A stretch of 64,000 nt of DNA, taken from positions 3,162,001 to 3,226,000 of the forward strand of contig NZ_CP051682.1 in NCBI RefSeq assembly GCF_012849215.1, read 5' to 3'. Below the pieces are notes generated by a model that saw only the letters and a list, made by a program, of their open reading frames with translations, was not told the DNA's origin and ran no database searches. Positions 50,419 through 59,683 of the stretch are shown here, piece by piece. The translations under genes and the position numbers were made by a program. Position 1 is the stretch's first letter. Every line of letters begins with the position of its first letter. The stretch comes from Mucilaginibacter robiniae (GTDB taxonomy: Bacteria > Bacteroidota > Bacteroidia > Sphingobacteriales > Sphingobacteriaceae).

Positions 50419-50991
50419 ATGAACAATACCTTATCACGAAGCTCACGGGTCCGGCTTGACGAATTCAACCCAGCAGGTTTTAACCGTGGAGCAAGTAAAT
50501 TTAAAGAGGTTACTTGGTACTTTTGTAAAATGCTGTTTTTTCTGACAGCTATGCCTTTCCCAAACGGTTTCAAAATAAGTATTTTAAAGTGGTTTGGCGC
50601 AAAAGTGGGTGCTGGAGTTATCATCAAACCCCGTGTAAATATTCATTTTCCTTGGAAACTGGAAATCGGTAACCATGTATGGATAGGGGAAGAAGCATTT
50701 ATTTTAAACTTTGAGAAAGTAACTATTGGCGACCATGCCTGCCTATCTCAACGTGCATTTCTTTGTGGTGGCAATCATGATTTTCGTGATCCGGCTATGC
50801 CTTACCGCAATGGGCCCATTACATTATGTCAAGGTGTATGGATTGGTGCTGGTTGCTTTATAGCACCTAATATAACTATAGATATTGATAGTGTAATTAC
50901 AGCTGGCAGCGTAGTAACACAAAATGTACAAGCCAACAGTATTTACCGAGGGAACCCAGCAGTCTTTATCAAACCCAGATGGGTAAACTGA
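50419..50991 (+). CDS. wcaF: WcaF-like acyltransferase (left-handed beta helix)
   Basis: A 190-residue hexapeptide-repeat acetyltransferase. After a short hydrophobic N-terminus comes a run of hexapeptide coils from about residue 60 (VGAGVIIKPRVNIHFPW, IGNHVWIGEEAFI, GVWIGAGCFIAPNITI) and the AGSVVTQNV end. The catalytic His is in CGGNHDF. WcaF O-acetylates a sugar of colanic acid; here it likely decorates the polymer made by this locus. Confidence 0.85.
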   Translation: MNNTLSRSSRVRLDEFNPAGFNRGASKFKEVTWYFCKMLFFLTAMPFPNGFKISILKWFGAKVGAGVIIKPRVNIHFPWKLEIGNHVWIGEEAFILNFEKVTIGDHACLSQRAFLCGGNHDFRDPAMPYRNGPITLCQGVWIGAGCFIAPNITIDIDSVITAGSVVTQNVQANSIYRGNPAVFIKPRWVN

Positions 50992-51173
50992 ATTTAAGTA
51001 TTTTAATATATTTGATAACTCTACTAAGTATTTCTACGTATAAAAGTCATATATTTTAATTTATTTAAAATATCTAAACAGTTCTCTTGCTGATTGTAGA
51101 ATTAGCATTCTCTTAGTCAGCGTTGTTTTCTCGTGTTCCCTATTTTTAGTAAGCTACCCTGAATATTTAGTTG

Positions 51174-52451
51174 ATGAGTAATAAAAACATTCTTTTGATA
51201 AGCCAGAACTTTGCGCCTGAGCCCACTGGCATAGGCAAATATAATGGTGAAATGATAGATTGGTTGGCTGCTCATGGGCATAAATGTACGGTAATCACCA
51301 CTTATCCTTATTATCCTTACTGGAAGGTACAAGCTCCATACAAAAACAGAGGATATAAAAAGGAAGTAATATCGTATCCTGAAGGAGGTGAAATTGTAAT
51401 ATACCGTTGTCCTGCGTACATCCCTGCAAACCCTACAGGTAAAAAGCGTATGCTTCAGGATTTGTCTTTTTGGATATTTAAATTCTGGGTGGTATTAAAG
51501 CTGATGCTTTCCTCTAAAGTTTTTGATTTAATATTAACCGTAGCACCCTCTTTTCATTTAGGCTTTTTAGGGTTAATGTTAAAAAAGCGGAATGGGGGAA
51601 AGGTACTATATCACATTCAGGATTTACAGATTGAGGCTGCACAAGATTTGAATATGCTTTCTAATGAAAAGCTGTTTGAACGTTTGTATAAAATAGAAAA
51701 GAAAATACTAGAAAGTGCCGATTTTGTTAGTAGTATATCAGATGGCATGATTGCAAAAATCAAAGCCAAAGTTGACCGTGATGTACTGTTCTTTCCCAAT
51801 TGGGTTGATACTTCATTCTTTTGCCCGTTAGCTGAACGCCACCAGCTGAAATCTCAATGGAAGTATGCTCCAAACGACATCGTATTTTTATATTCGGGAG
51901 CAATTGGCGAAAAGCAAGGCTTGGAAGGTATACTGCATGCCGCTGAACTTTTAAAGCAACATCGTGATATTAAATTTATCATTTGTGGTTCAGGACCATT
52001 CAAGCAAAAACTAATAGAACAAGCTGATGAAAAGCAGTTGACTAACGTAGCTTTCTTGCCTGTTCAGGATAAAGGTAAATTTAATGCTTTCTTAAACATG
52101 GCCGATTTTCATTTGATTTTGCAAAAAGCAAATGCGGGTGATTTAGTTATGCCTTCTAAGCTTACTACAATTTTGGCAGTAGGAGGAGCAAGTATTGTTA
52201 CTAGTTCGCCCGATACTACACTTTACAACGTAGTAAATAAGTATGATTTAGGTTATATTGTTGAACCGGAAAATTATCAGTTACTGGCTGATAGTATTTT
52301 AGAAATTATAGCGGATCAGGCTACGATTGAAGCAAAGCGTGAAAATGCCAGAAAGTACGCTATAAACTACCTGAATATAGATAATATAATGAATACTTTT
52401 GCAGGAGATGTTTTCAAAAAAGTAGAATCTGCTGCTTTTCAATTACATTAA
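51174..52451 (+). CDS. wcaI: WcaI-like glycosyltransferase (GT4)
   Basis: A 425-residue GT-B enzyme. The ATG at 51174 follows a TTG three bases upstream. NILLISQNFAPEPTGIGKYNGEMIDWLAAHGH and TTYPYYPYWKV are typical of WcaI. Donor domain: FLYSGAIGEKQGLEGILHAAELL, then KANAGDLVMPSKLTTILAVGG in place of E-x7-E, also as in WcaI. A 179-bp A/T-rich gap with no clear structure separates it from the acetyltransferase. Confidence 0.85.
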   Translation: MSNKNILLISQNFAPEPTGIGKYNGEMIDWLAAHGHKCTVITTYPYYPYWKVQAPYKNRGYKKEVISYPEGGEIVIYRCPAYIPANPTGKKRMLQDLSFWIFKFWVVLKLMLSSKVFDLILTVAPSFHLGFLGLMLKKRNGGKVLYHIQDLQIEAAQDLNMLSNEKLFERLYKIEKKILESADFVSSISDGMIAKIKAKVDRDVLFFPNWVDTSFFCPLAERHQLKSQWKYAPNDIVFLYSGAIGEKQGLEGILHAAELLKQHRDIKFIICGSGPFKQKLIEQADEKQLTNVAFLPVQDKGKFNAFLNMADFHLILQKANAGDLVMPSKLTTILAVGGASIVTSSPDTTLYNVVNKYDLGYIVEPENYQLLADSILEIIADQATIEAKRENARKYAINYLNIDNIMNTFAGDVFKKVESAAFQLH

Positions 52452-52512
52452 CTAAATCAAATAAGAACATTTTTAAAAGGTTCACTTCAAATTACACGCA
52501 CGATATTAGACG

Positions 52513-53625
52513 ATGAAAAAAGCGATAGTTACCGGGATCACGGGTCAGGATGGGGCCTACTTAACGGAGTTGTTATTGGAAAAGGGCTATGAGGTGCATG
52601 GCATCAAGCGTAGGTCTTCTTTGTTCAACACCGACCGCATTGACCACTTGTACCAGGATCCGCATGAGGGTAACCCGCGCATGGTGCTGCACTTTGGGGA
52701 TCTGTCCGACTCGACCAATCTGATCCGCATTATTCAGCAGGTACAACCCGATGAGATCTATAACCTGGGTGCCATGTCGCACGTGAAGGTAAGCTTTGAT
52801 ACGCCGGAGTACACCGCCAATGCCGATGGTATCGGTACGCTGCGCATCCTGGAAGCGGTACGCCTATTGGGCTTAACGGAAAAGACCCGCATCTATCAGG
52901 CTTCTACCTCGGAGCTATACGGACTGGTGCAGGCCGTGCCACAATCCGAAACTACGCCGTTCTACCCGCGTTCGCCTTATGCCGTAGCTAAGCTGTACGG
53001 CTACTGGATTACTGTGAATTATCGGGAAGCTTACAACATGTATGCTTGCAATGGTATTTTGTTTAACCACGAAAGCCCGCTGCGTGGCGAAACCTTCGTG
53101 ACCCGTAAGATCACCCGTGCGGTAGCGAAGATTGCTATGGGCTTACAAGATAAGCTATACTTGGGCAACTTGGATGCACAGCGCGACTGGGGACATGCCA
53201 AAGACTATGTAGAGGCCATGTATCTGATCCTGCAACAAGAGAAACCCGAAGACTTCGTGATTGCCACCGGTGTGACCACCCGTGTACGGGAGTTTGTCCG
53301 CCTAGCTTTTGAGCGCGTTGGCATCGAGGTGACCTTCCGCGGCGAAGGTGCGAGCGAGAAAGGCTATGTAGTAAGCTGCACTAACCCGGACTACCAGATA
53401 GAAGAAGGCACCGAAGTGGTTGCGGTAGATCCTAAGTACTTCCGCCCAACCGAAGTGGATTTGCTGATTGGTGATCCGACCAAATCCCAAACCCAGCTGG
53501 GCTGGAAGCCAAAGTATGACCTGCAAGCGTTGGTAAGCGAGATGGTAGATGCCGATGTGGAGCTGTTCCAGAAAGAAAAGCTGCTGAAGGATTCCGGCTA
53601 CAAGATCAAAAACCAGTACGAATAA
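52513..53625 (+). CDS. gmd: GDP-mannose 4,6-dehydratase
   Basis: The first step to GDP-L-fucose. A 370-residue extended SDR with [11 protein letters not shown] for NAD(P) binding near residues 8-18, the STSELYG segment with Thr-Ser-Glu, and [10 protein letters not shown] for Tyr-Lys. [12 protein letters not shown] is specific to GMD. Codons are much richer in G/C at third positions than the glycosyltransferase genes upstream. Followed by fcl after 55 bp. Confidence 0.97.
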   Translation: MKKAIVTGITGQDGAYLTELLLEKGYEVHGIKRRSSLFNTDRIDHLYQDPHEGNPRMVLHFGDLSDSTNLIRIIQQVQPDEIYNLGAMSHVKVSFDTPEYTANADGIGTLRILEAVRLLGLTEKTRIYQASTSELYGLVQAVPQSETTPFYPRSPYAVAKLYGYWITVNYREAYNMYACNGILFNHESPLRGETFVTRKITRAVAKIAMGLQDKLYLGNLDAQRDWGHAKDYVEAMYLILQQEKPEDFVIATGVTTRVREFVRLAFERVGIEVTFRGEGASEKGYVVSCTNPDYQIEEGTEVVAVDPKYFRPTEVDLLIGDPTKSQTQLGWKPKYDLQALVSEMVDADVELFQKEKLLKDSGYKIKNQYE

Positions 53626-53680
53626 GCTATCCTTTTTTTAGTCACTATTCCACTCACGTTAAAGCGTTAGATACCAAGCT

Positions 53681-54637
53681 ATGGAAAAAGGAGCAAAGAT
53701 ATACATTGCCGGACATCGCGGCATGGTCGGCTCGGCTATTGTGCGCAAGCTGCAGGCCGAGGGCTACCAACACCTTATTACACGCACCTCCTCAGAGCTG
53801 GACTTAAGAAACCAGCAGCAGGTGCAGGACTTTTTTGCCCGCGAGCAGCCCGAGTACGTGTTTTTGGCTGCGGCCAAGGTGGGCGGCATTGTGGCCAACA
53901 ACACCTACCGGGGCGAGTTCTTGTATGACAACTTGCAGATTCAAAACAACATCATTCATGCCTCGTATCTGCAAGGCGTCAAAAAGCTGATGTTTTTAGG
54001 TTCGAGCTGCATTTACCCCAAGTTAGCCCCGCAGCCGCTCAAAGAAGCGTATCTGCTGACGGGCCTGTTGGAGGAAACCAACGAGCCGTATGCCATTGCC
54101 AAGATTGCCGGCATTAAGCTGTGCGATGCTTACCGGGCACAGTACGGGTGTAACTACATCTCAGTGATGCCCACCAACTTGTATGGCTATAATGACAACT
54201 ACCATCCGCAGAACTCGCATGTACTGCCGGCGATGATCAGAAGGTTTCATGAAGCCAAAGAGCAGGGGCTGCAAGAAGTGGTAATTTGGGGTACGGGTAC
54301 ACCGCGCAGAGAGTTTTTGTTTGCCGATGATCTGGCAGCTGCTTGTTATTACCTGATGGAGCACTACAATGAGCCGGGACTGGTAAACATCGGCACGGGC
54401 GAGGATATCAGCATTCGGGAGCTGGCCGAGTTAGTGAGTCAGGTGGTGGGCTATGAGGGCTCGATCAGTTTGGATACCAGCAAGCCTGATGGTGCCCCGC
54501 GTAAGCTCATGGACGTGTCTAAGCTGCATGAATGGGGCTGGCACCACACCATTGAACTGCCGCAAGGCATCCAACTCGCTTACCAGGACTTCCTCCTTAA
54601 ACAAAGGGAAGGATCAAATACAACAGTTTTAGTTTAA
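53681..54637 (+). CDS. fcl: GDP-L-fucose synthase
   Basis: Converts GDP-4-keto-6-deoxymannose to GDP-L-fucose (epimerase plus reductase). 318 residues. Rossmann [10 protein letters not shown], the SSCIYP motif with catalytic Ser and the YAIAKIAG motif with Tyr-Lys are all present. [23 protein letters not shown] is the family signature. With gmd it supplies the fucose donor for the locus. Confidence 0.97.
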   Translation: MEKGAKIYIAGHRGMVGSAIVRKLQAEGYQHLITRTSSELDLRNQQQVQDFFAREQPEYVFLAAAKVGGIVANNTYRGEFLYDNLQIQNNIIHASYLQGVKKLMFLGSSCIYPKLAPQPLKEAYLLTGLLEETNEPYAIAKIAGIKLCDAYRAQYGCNYISVMPTNLYGYNDNYHPQNSHVLPAMIRRFHEAKEQGLQEVVIWGTGTPRREFLFADDLAAACYYLMEHYNEPGLVNIGTGEDISIRELAELVSQVVGYEGSISLDTSKPDGAPRKLMDVSKLHEWGWHHTIELPQGIQLAYQDFLLKQREGSNTTVLV

Positions 54638-54671
54638 AGTATACAATTCAACAAGTAAAAGGAAAGAAGAT

Positions 54672-56018
54672 ATGAGAATAGCAGTCGTGGGGACGGGGTA
54701 TGTGGGTCTGGTTACCGGCACGTGTTTAGCGGAGACGGGCAACGAGGTGGTGTGTGTAGACATCAACCAGAAGAAAGTAGAGATGATGCAACAAGGGCAG
54801 CTGCCCATCTATGAGCCGGGGCTGGAGCAGCTCTTTCACCGCAACATTGCCCAGGGCCGCCTACGTTTTACCACCTCGCTCTCGGAGGGCATCGAAGAGG
54901 CCAAGATCATCTTTTTAGCCCTGCCTACCCCGCCGGGCGGCAATGGCGCCGCAGACCTGAGTTACGTACTGGGTGCCGCAGCTGATATTGCCGGGCTTTT
55001 GACCAGCTATAAAGTGATTGTGACCAAGTCTACCGTTCCGGTAGGCACAGCCGATAAGGTGACTGCTATCATGCAGCAGCACATTCGTGAAGGGGTGAGC
55101 TATGCCGTAGTGTCTAACCCCGAGTTTTTGCGCGAGGGCGTAGCCGTAGAAGACTTCATGAAGCCGGACCGCGTAGTGGTGGGTACCTCCGATGAGCGGG
55201 CCCGCAAGCTGATGGCCGAGCTGTACGGCCCTTATGTACGCCAGGGTAACCCCATCATCTTTATGGATGAGCGCTCTTCGGAACTGACCAAGTATGCGGC
55301 CAACTCCTTTTTAGCTACCAAGATCTCCTTTATGAACGAGATTGCCAACCTGTGCGAGCGCGTAGGCGCCGACGTGGACATGGTGCGCAAGGGCATCGGC
55401 GCAGATGAGCGCATCGGCAGAAGGTTCTTGTTTGCCGGCATTGGTTATGGCGGCAGCTGCTTTCCGAAAGACGTACAGGCGCTGGCCAAATCAGCCGAGG
55501 AAAACCACTACGACTTCAAGATCCTGGATGCGGTGATGGACGTCAACCAAACCCAAAAGCGCATGCTGGTAGAAAAAGTAAGCAACTACTACCAGGGCGA
55601 TCTGAGCGGCAAGCACTTTGCCTTGTGGGGACTGGCCTTTAAGCCGGAAACGGATGACATCCGTGAAGCCCCGGCACTGGAGATTATTGATGCGCTGCTT
55701 TCGGCAGGCGCTACGGTGTCGGCCTTTGACCCGGAAGGCATGAACAATGTCAAAGCGCTGCTGGGCGAGAAGATTACCTTTGCCGAGAACCCGTATGCAG
55801 CGCTGGAAGGCGCCGATGCACTGCTGATTGTTACCGAGTGGCAGCTGTTCCGTACGCCGGACTTTGAGCGCGTAGGCTCGCTGCTGAAAGCCAAGGTCAT
55901 CTTTGATGGGCGTAATTTGTACGACATTCAAAAGATGATTGACTGCGGCTTTTACTACAACTCCATCGGCCGCAAGGTGGTGGGCCGGGAACAAGTTGTA
56001 GAAAGTAGTAAGGCTTAA
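54672..56018 (+). CDS. ugd: UDP-glucose 6-dehydrogenase
   Basis: Makes UDP-glucuronate by two oxidations of UDP-glucose. 448 residues. The N-terminal NAD domain starts MRIAVVGTGYVGLVTGTCLAETGNEV; the catalytic Cys lies in GYGGSCFPKDVQAL near residue 264. The linker and UDP-binding C-terminal domain (KPETDDIREAPAL) are complete. It begins 34 bp after fcl. A terminator-like hairpin follows at 56103-56155. Confidence 0.96.
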   Translation: MRIAVVGTGYVGLVTGTCLAETGNEVVCVDINQKKVEMMQQGQLPIYEPGLEQLFHRNIAQGRLRFTTSLSEGIEEAKIIFLALPTPPGGNGAADLSYVLGAAADIAGLLTSYKVIVTKSTVPVGTADKVTAIMQQHIREGVSYAVVSNPEFLREGVAVEDFMKPDRVVVGTSDERARKLMAELYGPYVRQGNPIIFMDERSSELTKYAANSFLATKISFMNEIANLCERVGADVDMVRKGIGADERIGRRFLFAGIGYGGSCFPKDVQALAKSAEENHYDFKILDAVMDVNQTQKRMLVEKVSNYYQGDLSGKHFALWGLAFKPETDDIREAPALEIIDALLSAGATVSAFDPEGMNNVKALLGEKITFAENPYAALEGADALLIVTEWQLFRTPDFERVGSLLKAKVIFDGRNLYDIQKMIDCGFYYNSIGRKVVGREQVVESSKA

Positions 56019-56038
56019 GTATTGAGTAAAAAATAGAA

Positions 56039-56059
56039 AGTAACCAGTAACCAGTAACC
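56039..56059. repeat. Three tandem copies of AGTAACC
   Basis: A 7-bp unit is repeated exactly three times just after the ugd stop. Confidence 0.85.
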
Positions 56060-56102
56060 CTTCTACCGTATACTCTTAAACGAAAGACCCTCATAAAAAA
56101 AG

Positions 56103-56155
56103 AAAGGGTAAGCCAGCGGAGAAAAGTTCTTTAGGCTTGCTGGGTTTACCCTTTT
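56103..56155 (+). terminator. Terminator-like hairpin after ugd
   Basis: AAAGGGTAA-CCAGC pairs with GCTGG-TTACCCTTTT with a small internal mismatch and a loop of about 22 bases, followed by a short T-run. It splits ugd from the decarboxylase gene, so the latter may have its own promoter. Confidence 0.6.
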
Positions 56156-56221
56156 AGTAGATAGCTTTAGCGCACTGATCCGATTTCATAACGCATTCAA
56201 CTATTCAATAGCATTACCATT

Positions 56222-57211
56222 ATGACTAACCTGCAAGGTAAAAGAGTACTCATCACGGGTGCAGCCGGTTTTCTGGGCTCGCACCTCTCGGACCGCTTTA
56301 TTAAGGAAGGCTGCCGGGTGGTGGGTATGGATAACCTCATTACCGGCGATCTGCGCAACATCGAGCATTTGTTTAAGCTCGAGCAGTTCGAGTTTTATAA
56401 CCATGACGTATCCAAGTTCGTGCACGTACCGGGCGAGCTGGACTACATTCTGCATTTTGCCTCACCGGCATCTCCCATCGACTACTTAAAGATCCCGATC
56501 CAAACACTCAAGGTAGGTTCCTTAGGCACGCATAACCTGTTGGGACTGGCCCGGGCCAAAGGCGCGCGCATCCTGGTGGCTTCCACCTCGGAGGTGTATG
56601 GCGACCCTTCGGTAAACCCGCAGCCTGAGGAGTACTGGGGCAACGTGAACCCGGTAGGCCCCAGAGGCGTGTATGATGAGGCTAAGCGCTTTCAGGAAGC
56701 CATCACTATGGCTTACCACACCTTTCACGGGCTCGAAACGCGCATCGTGCGCATCTTTAACACGTATGGCCCTAGAATGCGGCTGAATGACGGACGGGTG
56801 CTGCCAGCTTTCATTGGTCAGGCGCTGCGCGGTGAGCCGCTTACCATGTTTGGAGACGGTAGTCAGACGCGCTCGTTTTGCTACGTGGATGATCTGGTGG
56901 AGGGCATTTACCGGCTGCTGCTGAGCGATTACGTGCAGCCTATGAACGTGGGCAACCCCGATGAGATTACCATCCGGGAGTTTGGCGAGGAGATCATCAG
57001 GCTCACCGGCACCGATCAGCAGCTCATCAGTAAGCCGCTGCCCACCGATGACCCTAAGCAAAGAAGGCCGGACATCACCAAAGCCAAGGCGCTGCTGGGC
57101 TGGCAGCCCAAGGTAAGCCGGCAAGAAGGGCTCAAGATTACCTACGAGTACTTCCGCTCGCTGCCTGAACACGAAATTCAACATAAAGAATTTACACAGT
57201 TCATTAAGTAA
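56222..57211 (+). CDS. uxs: UDP-glucuronate decarboxylase (UDP-xylose synthase), SDR family
   Basis: Converts UDP-glucuronate to UDP-xylose. 329 residues: [20 protein letters not shown] for [40 protein letters not shown] and [10 protein letters not shown] for catalysis. The block [45 protein letters not shown] is the UXS signature. Its substrate comes from the gene before it. GC-rich third positions continue through this gene. Confidence 0.95.
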   Translation: MTNLQGKRVLITGAAGFLGSHLSDRFIKEGCRVVGMDNLITGDLRNIEHLFKLEQFEFYNHDVSKFVHVPGELDYILHFASPASPIDYLKIPIQTLKVGSLGTHNLLGLARAKGARILVASTSEVYGDPSVNPQPEEYWGNVNPVGPRGVYDEAKRFQEAITMAYHTFHGLETRIVRIFNTYGPRMRLNDGRVLPAFIGQALRGEPLTMFGDGSQTRSFCYVDDLVEGIYRLLLSDYVQPMNVGNPDEITIREFGEEIIRLTGTDQQLISKPLPTDDPKQRRPDITKAKALLGWQPKVSRQEGLKITYEYFRSLPEHEIQHKEFTQFIK

Positions 57212-57230
57212 TTCTTTTATAGAATCTATA

Positions 57231-57278
57231 ATAAACAACAAAGCCCTTAGGTATATACTTAAGGGCTTTGTTGTTTAT
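57231..57278. terminator. Bidirectional terminator between uxs and the methyltransferase
   Basis: A perfect 19-bp stem (57231-57249 with 57260-57278) around a 10-base loop. The A/T-rich base can give a T-run in either direction, and the flanking genes are convergent. Confidence 0.92.
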
Positions 57279-57294
57279 CTGACTGTGTTGGTGT

Positions 57295-58173
57295 TCAATA
57301 GGCCAACTTTCTTTTAGCTACACACATTAGCGACAATGCGCTGCTAGGTAGAGAAGGATTCCTACCTGATAGAATATTGCCAATTTTGTATTTCATTTCA
57401 GGATTGCCAATGTTACCCTGTAATACTTCTTCGCCTAAATCATGGTTGTGCGGATATACTTTTACATCAAAGCCATGGGGTTCCAGTACACTTTCAAATA
57501 ATTCGCGTTTTACGCCATGCCCAGGTTTATGATGTGTTTCACACGCTAAAGCCCATTTTTGCTGTTCAGCCGATTTATGAAAGCTGTAACCAGTAAGCCT
57601 ATAATACAACAAACGGGCTTGCCATAACAACATACCTACGCCTTTATAATTCCAGGCCGAATGTTGCGGATCATGATCGGTAACCAGTACGCCACCAGGT
57701 TTTACTAAACGAGCAGCCTCTTTTAAAACAGAATCCATGTTTTCAGAATGGTGTAAGGCAGCATTCAGTACAACAATATCTGCAATTTCTGATTTAAAGG
57801 GAAGATTATTAGCATCAGCTAATACCGGAGTGTAGCCCAGATTACCAGCTAACTCTAATGATTTTGGCGCAACATCCACCCCAATTAAATGCTTGGGCTT
57901 ACCTTGCAATGTTGCAAATATATTACCCGGCCCACAACCTATATCAATCACTACCTTGTTAGTCCAATCGCCTGTAGCAGCTTGCCATCGGCTCTTGAAA
58001 GTATCGCTGCGATGACAATAAGTAAGATATTCTTCAGCCCATTCAGGATGATTGAAGTAATACACATTGGCATCTAAAGATTGGGAACGTCTGTGGATGG
58101 GAAACTCAAAGTAATTACCCTGATCTGTAAATTTTGCCTCTTCTTTTAAAAACTGCTGTATCTCTGCTTTCAT
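57295..58173 (-). CDS. Class I SAM-dependent methyltransferase
   Basis: A 292-residue methyltransferase. Motif I VVIDIGCGPGNIFATL is near residues 75-90, LIGVDVAPKSLELAG carries the acidic ribose-binding residue, and ADIVVLNAALHH followed by LKEAARLVKPGGVLVTDHDP are motifs II-III. Substrate unknown. Its neighbour is the polysaccharide locus, but it lies on the opposite strand and uses lower-GC codons than the sugar genes. The 272-bp gap 58174-58445 holds the gldN-like terminator and nothing else recognised. Confidence 0.88.
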   Translation of the reverse strand: MKAEIQQFLKEEAKFTDQGNYFEFPIHRRSQSLDANVYYFNHPEWAEEYLTYCHRSDTFKSRWQAATGDWTNKVVIDIGCGPGNIFATLQGKPKHLIGVDVAPKSLELAGNLGYTPVLADANNLPFKSEIADIVVLNAALHHSENMDSVLKEAARLVKPGGVLVTDHDPQHSAWNYKGVGMLLWQARLLYYRLTGYSFHKSAEQQKWALACETHHKPGHGVKRELFESVLEPHGFDVKVYPHNHDLGEEVLQGNIGNPEMKYKIGNILSGRNPSLPSSALSLMCVAKRKLAY

Positions 58174-58394
58174 AATGTTCGCTACCTATTAGTTAAGAAT
58201 AAGAAGTATCTAGGCATCTGTTTAACTTTTACGGCTGTTAACAAAAACTTGTTACTTACTATATAGGTAAATAGCTTATTATCAGTAGATAATATCAGGT
58301 TTGATAACGGGTAATAACTTAACGATGAAAGTGGATTAATATTAAATAGTTTAAAGTTAAAGCATAGAAGATTTAATAATAAGTTAATCATAAA

Positions 58395-58425
58395 AAAAGC
58401 GGATAGCTTGAGGCTATCCGCTTTT
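58395..58425 (-). terminator. Terminator of the gldN-like gene
   Basis: AAAAGCGGATAGC pairs perfectly with GCTATCCGCTTTT around five bases. On the minus strand it is followed by a T-run and lies 21 bp after the stop. Confidence 0.88.
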
Positions 58426-58445
58426 AGATATGGTTTGATGCGTGC

Positions 58446-59615
58446 TTATTTACTGGCTTTATCAGTTTTAACTGGTTTTACTGCTTTAGCTGGTTTTTCT
58501 TTTTTAGCACTTTTAGCAGAAACTGGTTTTTGCTGTACTTTATAATCCCAAGTTTCGTTTTTAAAGTTTTGTATTTTAGCTTCAACAGCTTCAGAGCTGG
58601 CTTGTGTATTTTGGTTAGCGTTGGTTGCACTTAATTGTGCTGCGGTTAATTGCAAAGCAGGATCAGAGGCGCCGGCTTGCCCATTGTTGGTTGTTCCGGT
58701 AGATCTTACAATTACGCTGCTGTATTTTTTCTGAAGAAAAATATCGTCCAGACTGGTATCATATAATTTTCGTTCAGGATCTGAAAGATCTTTGGTGGCA
58801 AAATAATCACGGCATTGTGGGAAATATAACCAGAATACAGGCGCTTCGCCAATTTCCTGACCACCAGCCTGAATACTTTTTAAAGGAGCTATGCCTATAA
58901 TACGACTTACTACCAGCGAGCGTTTTTTATCAAAGTAAATATCTTCCTTAATCCTGAATTTGGTAATGCGCTCCGGGTTAAAATCATTTAATACCATTTT
59001 AGATCCTACTTTGTTGCCGTTAGCATCAAATTGATCAACCATGGCACTATCCTGTAACAAACCCATAGCATGGCTTACTCTTAAAGGTTTGGCAAATGTA
59101 CTGTCGCTATTAGTAATGCTGGGCTGATATGCCGTTATACGGCGTAATTTTACCCCTTCCAATACAACAGAAGCCAAGGTTGAACCAGGAGTGTTCAGTA
59201 ACATATTTTTGGGGTCTTTCAGGTCAATGTCTCGCCAAACACGTTTGTAAAATCTAACATCATTGCTGTTAACTGCAGGGTAAGCAAATGATTTTGCGCG
59301 CGTATATAAGGTGTTTTTATAGTAACCATCCATAGGCACAATAGTATCAATCGGCATATCGGCAGTGTCGGGTACGGCTTGGGCAGTTACTGGCGCTACT
59401 GATGCGTGTTCGGGTGTTCTAGTAAAAGCAGGCTCAGTAGTAGGTGCGGTAGTTCTGGTTGTAGTGCGTTTAGTTGTTCTGGCACTTCGTGACTTGGTAG
59501 TACGGGCGGTGCTTCTACGTGATTTACTTTTTTGCGCTTCTGCTACGTTGCACACCAATATCAAACTGAGCAGGCACACAGCAGAAACGTAAATTTTATG
59601 CGTTATATTTTTCAT
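58446..59615 (-). CDS. gldN: GldN/PorN-like type IX secretion protein
   Basis: A 389-residue exported protein: signal peptide ending VAEAQ, then a basic Ser/Arg/Thr repeat region (about residues 30-65). The core DGYYKNTLYTRAKSFAYPAVNSNDVRFYKRVWRDIDLKDPKN is the GldN pattern. It continues FRIKEDIYFDKKRSLVVSRIIGIAPLKS and VFWLYFPQCRDYFATKD. GldN forms with GldK the periplasmic ring of the type IX secretion machine. The Lys/Ala-rich C-terminal tail (about 360-389) is an extra low-complexity extension. It follows the gldK-like gene with a hairpin between; gldL and gldM are not between them. Confidence 0.87.
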   Translation of the reverse strand: MKNITHKIYVSAVCLLSLILVCNVAEAQKSKSRRSTARTTKSRSARTTKRTTTRTTAPTTEPAFTRTPEHASVAPVTAQAVPDTADMPIDTIVPMDGYYKNTLYTRAKSFAYPAVNSNDVRFYKRVWRDIDLKDPKNMLLNTPGSTLASVVLEGVKLRRITAYQPSITNSDSTFAKPLRVSHAMGLLQDSAMVDQFDANGNKVGSKMVLNDFNPERITKFRIKEDIYFDKKRSLVVSRIIGIAPLKSIQAGGQEIGEAPVFWLYFPQCRDYFATKDLSDPERKLYDTSLDDIFLQKKYSSVIVRSTGTTNNGQAGASDPALQLTAAQLSATNANQNTQASSEAVEAKIQNFKNETWDYKVQQKPVSAKSAKKEKPAKAVKPVKTDKASK

Positions 59616-59630
59616 TCTTGAATTGTTTAA

Positions 59631-59660
59631 GCTGTATTAAGTGGTTACTTGATACAGCTT
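59631..59660 (-). promoter_or_regulatory. Hairpin between the gldK-like and gldN-like genes
   Basis: A 13-bp stem with one G-T pair (59631-59643 with 59648-59660) around a 4-base loop fills nearly half of the 68-bp gap. No T-run on the minus strand, so it may adjust relative expression. Confidence 0.6.
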
Positions 59661-59683
59661 TGTATCTAATTTGATATTCTCGA

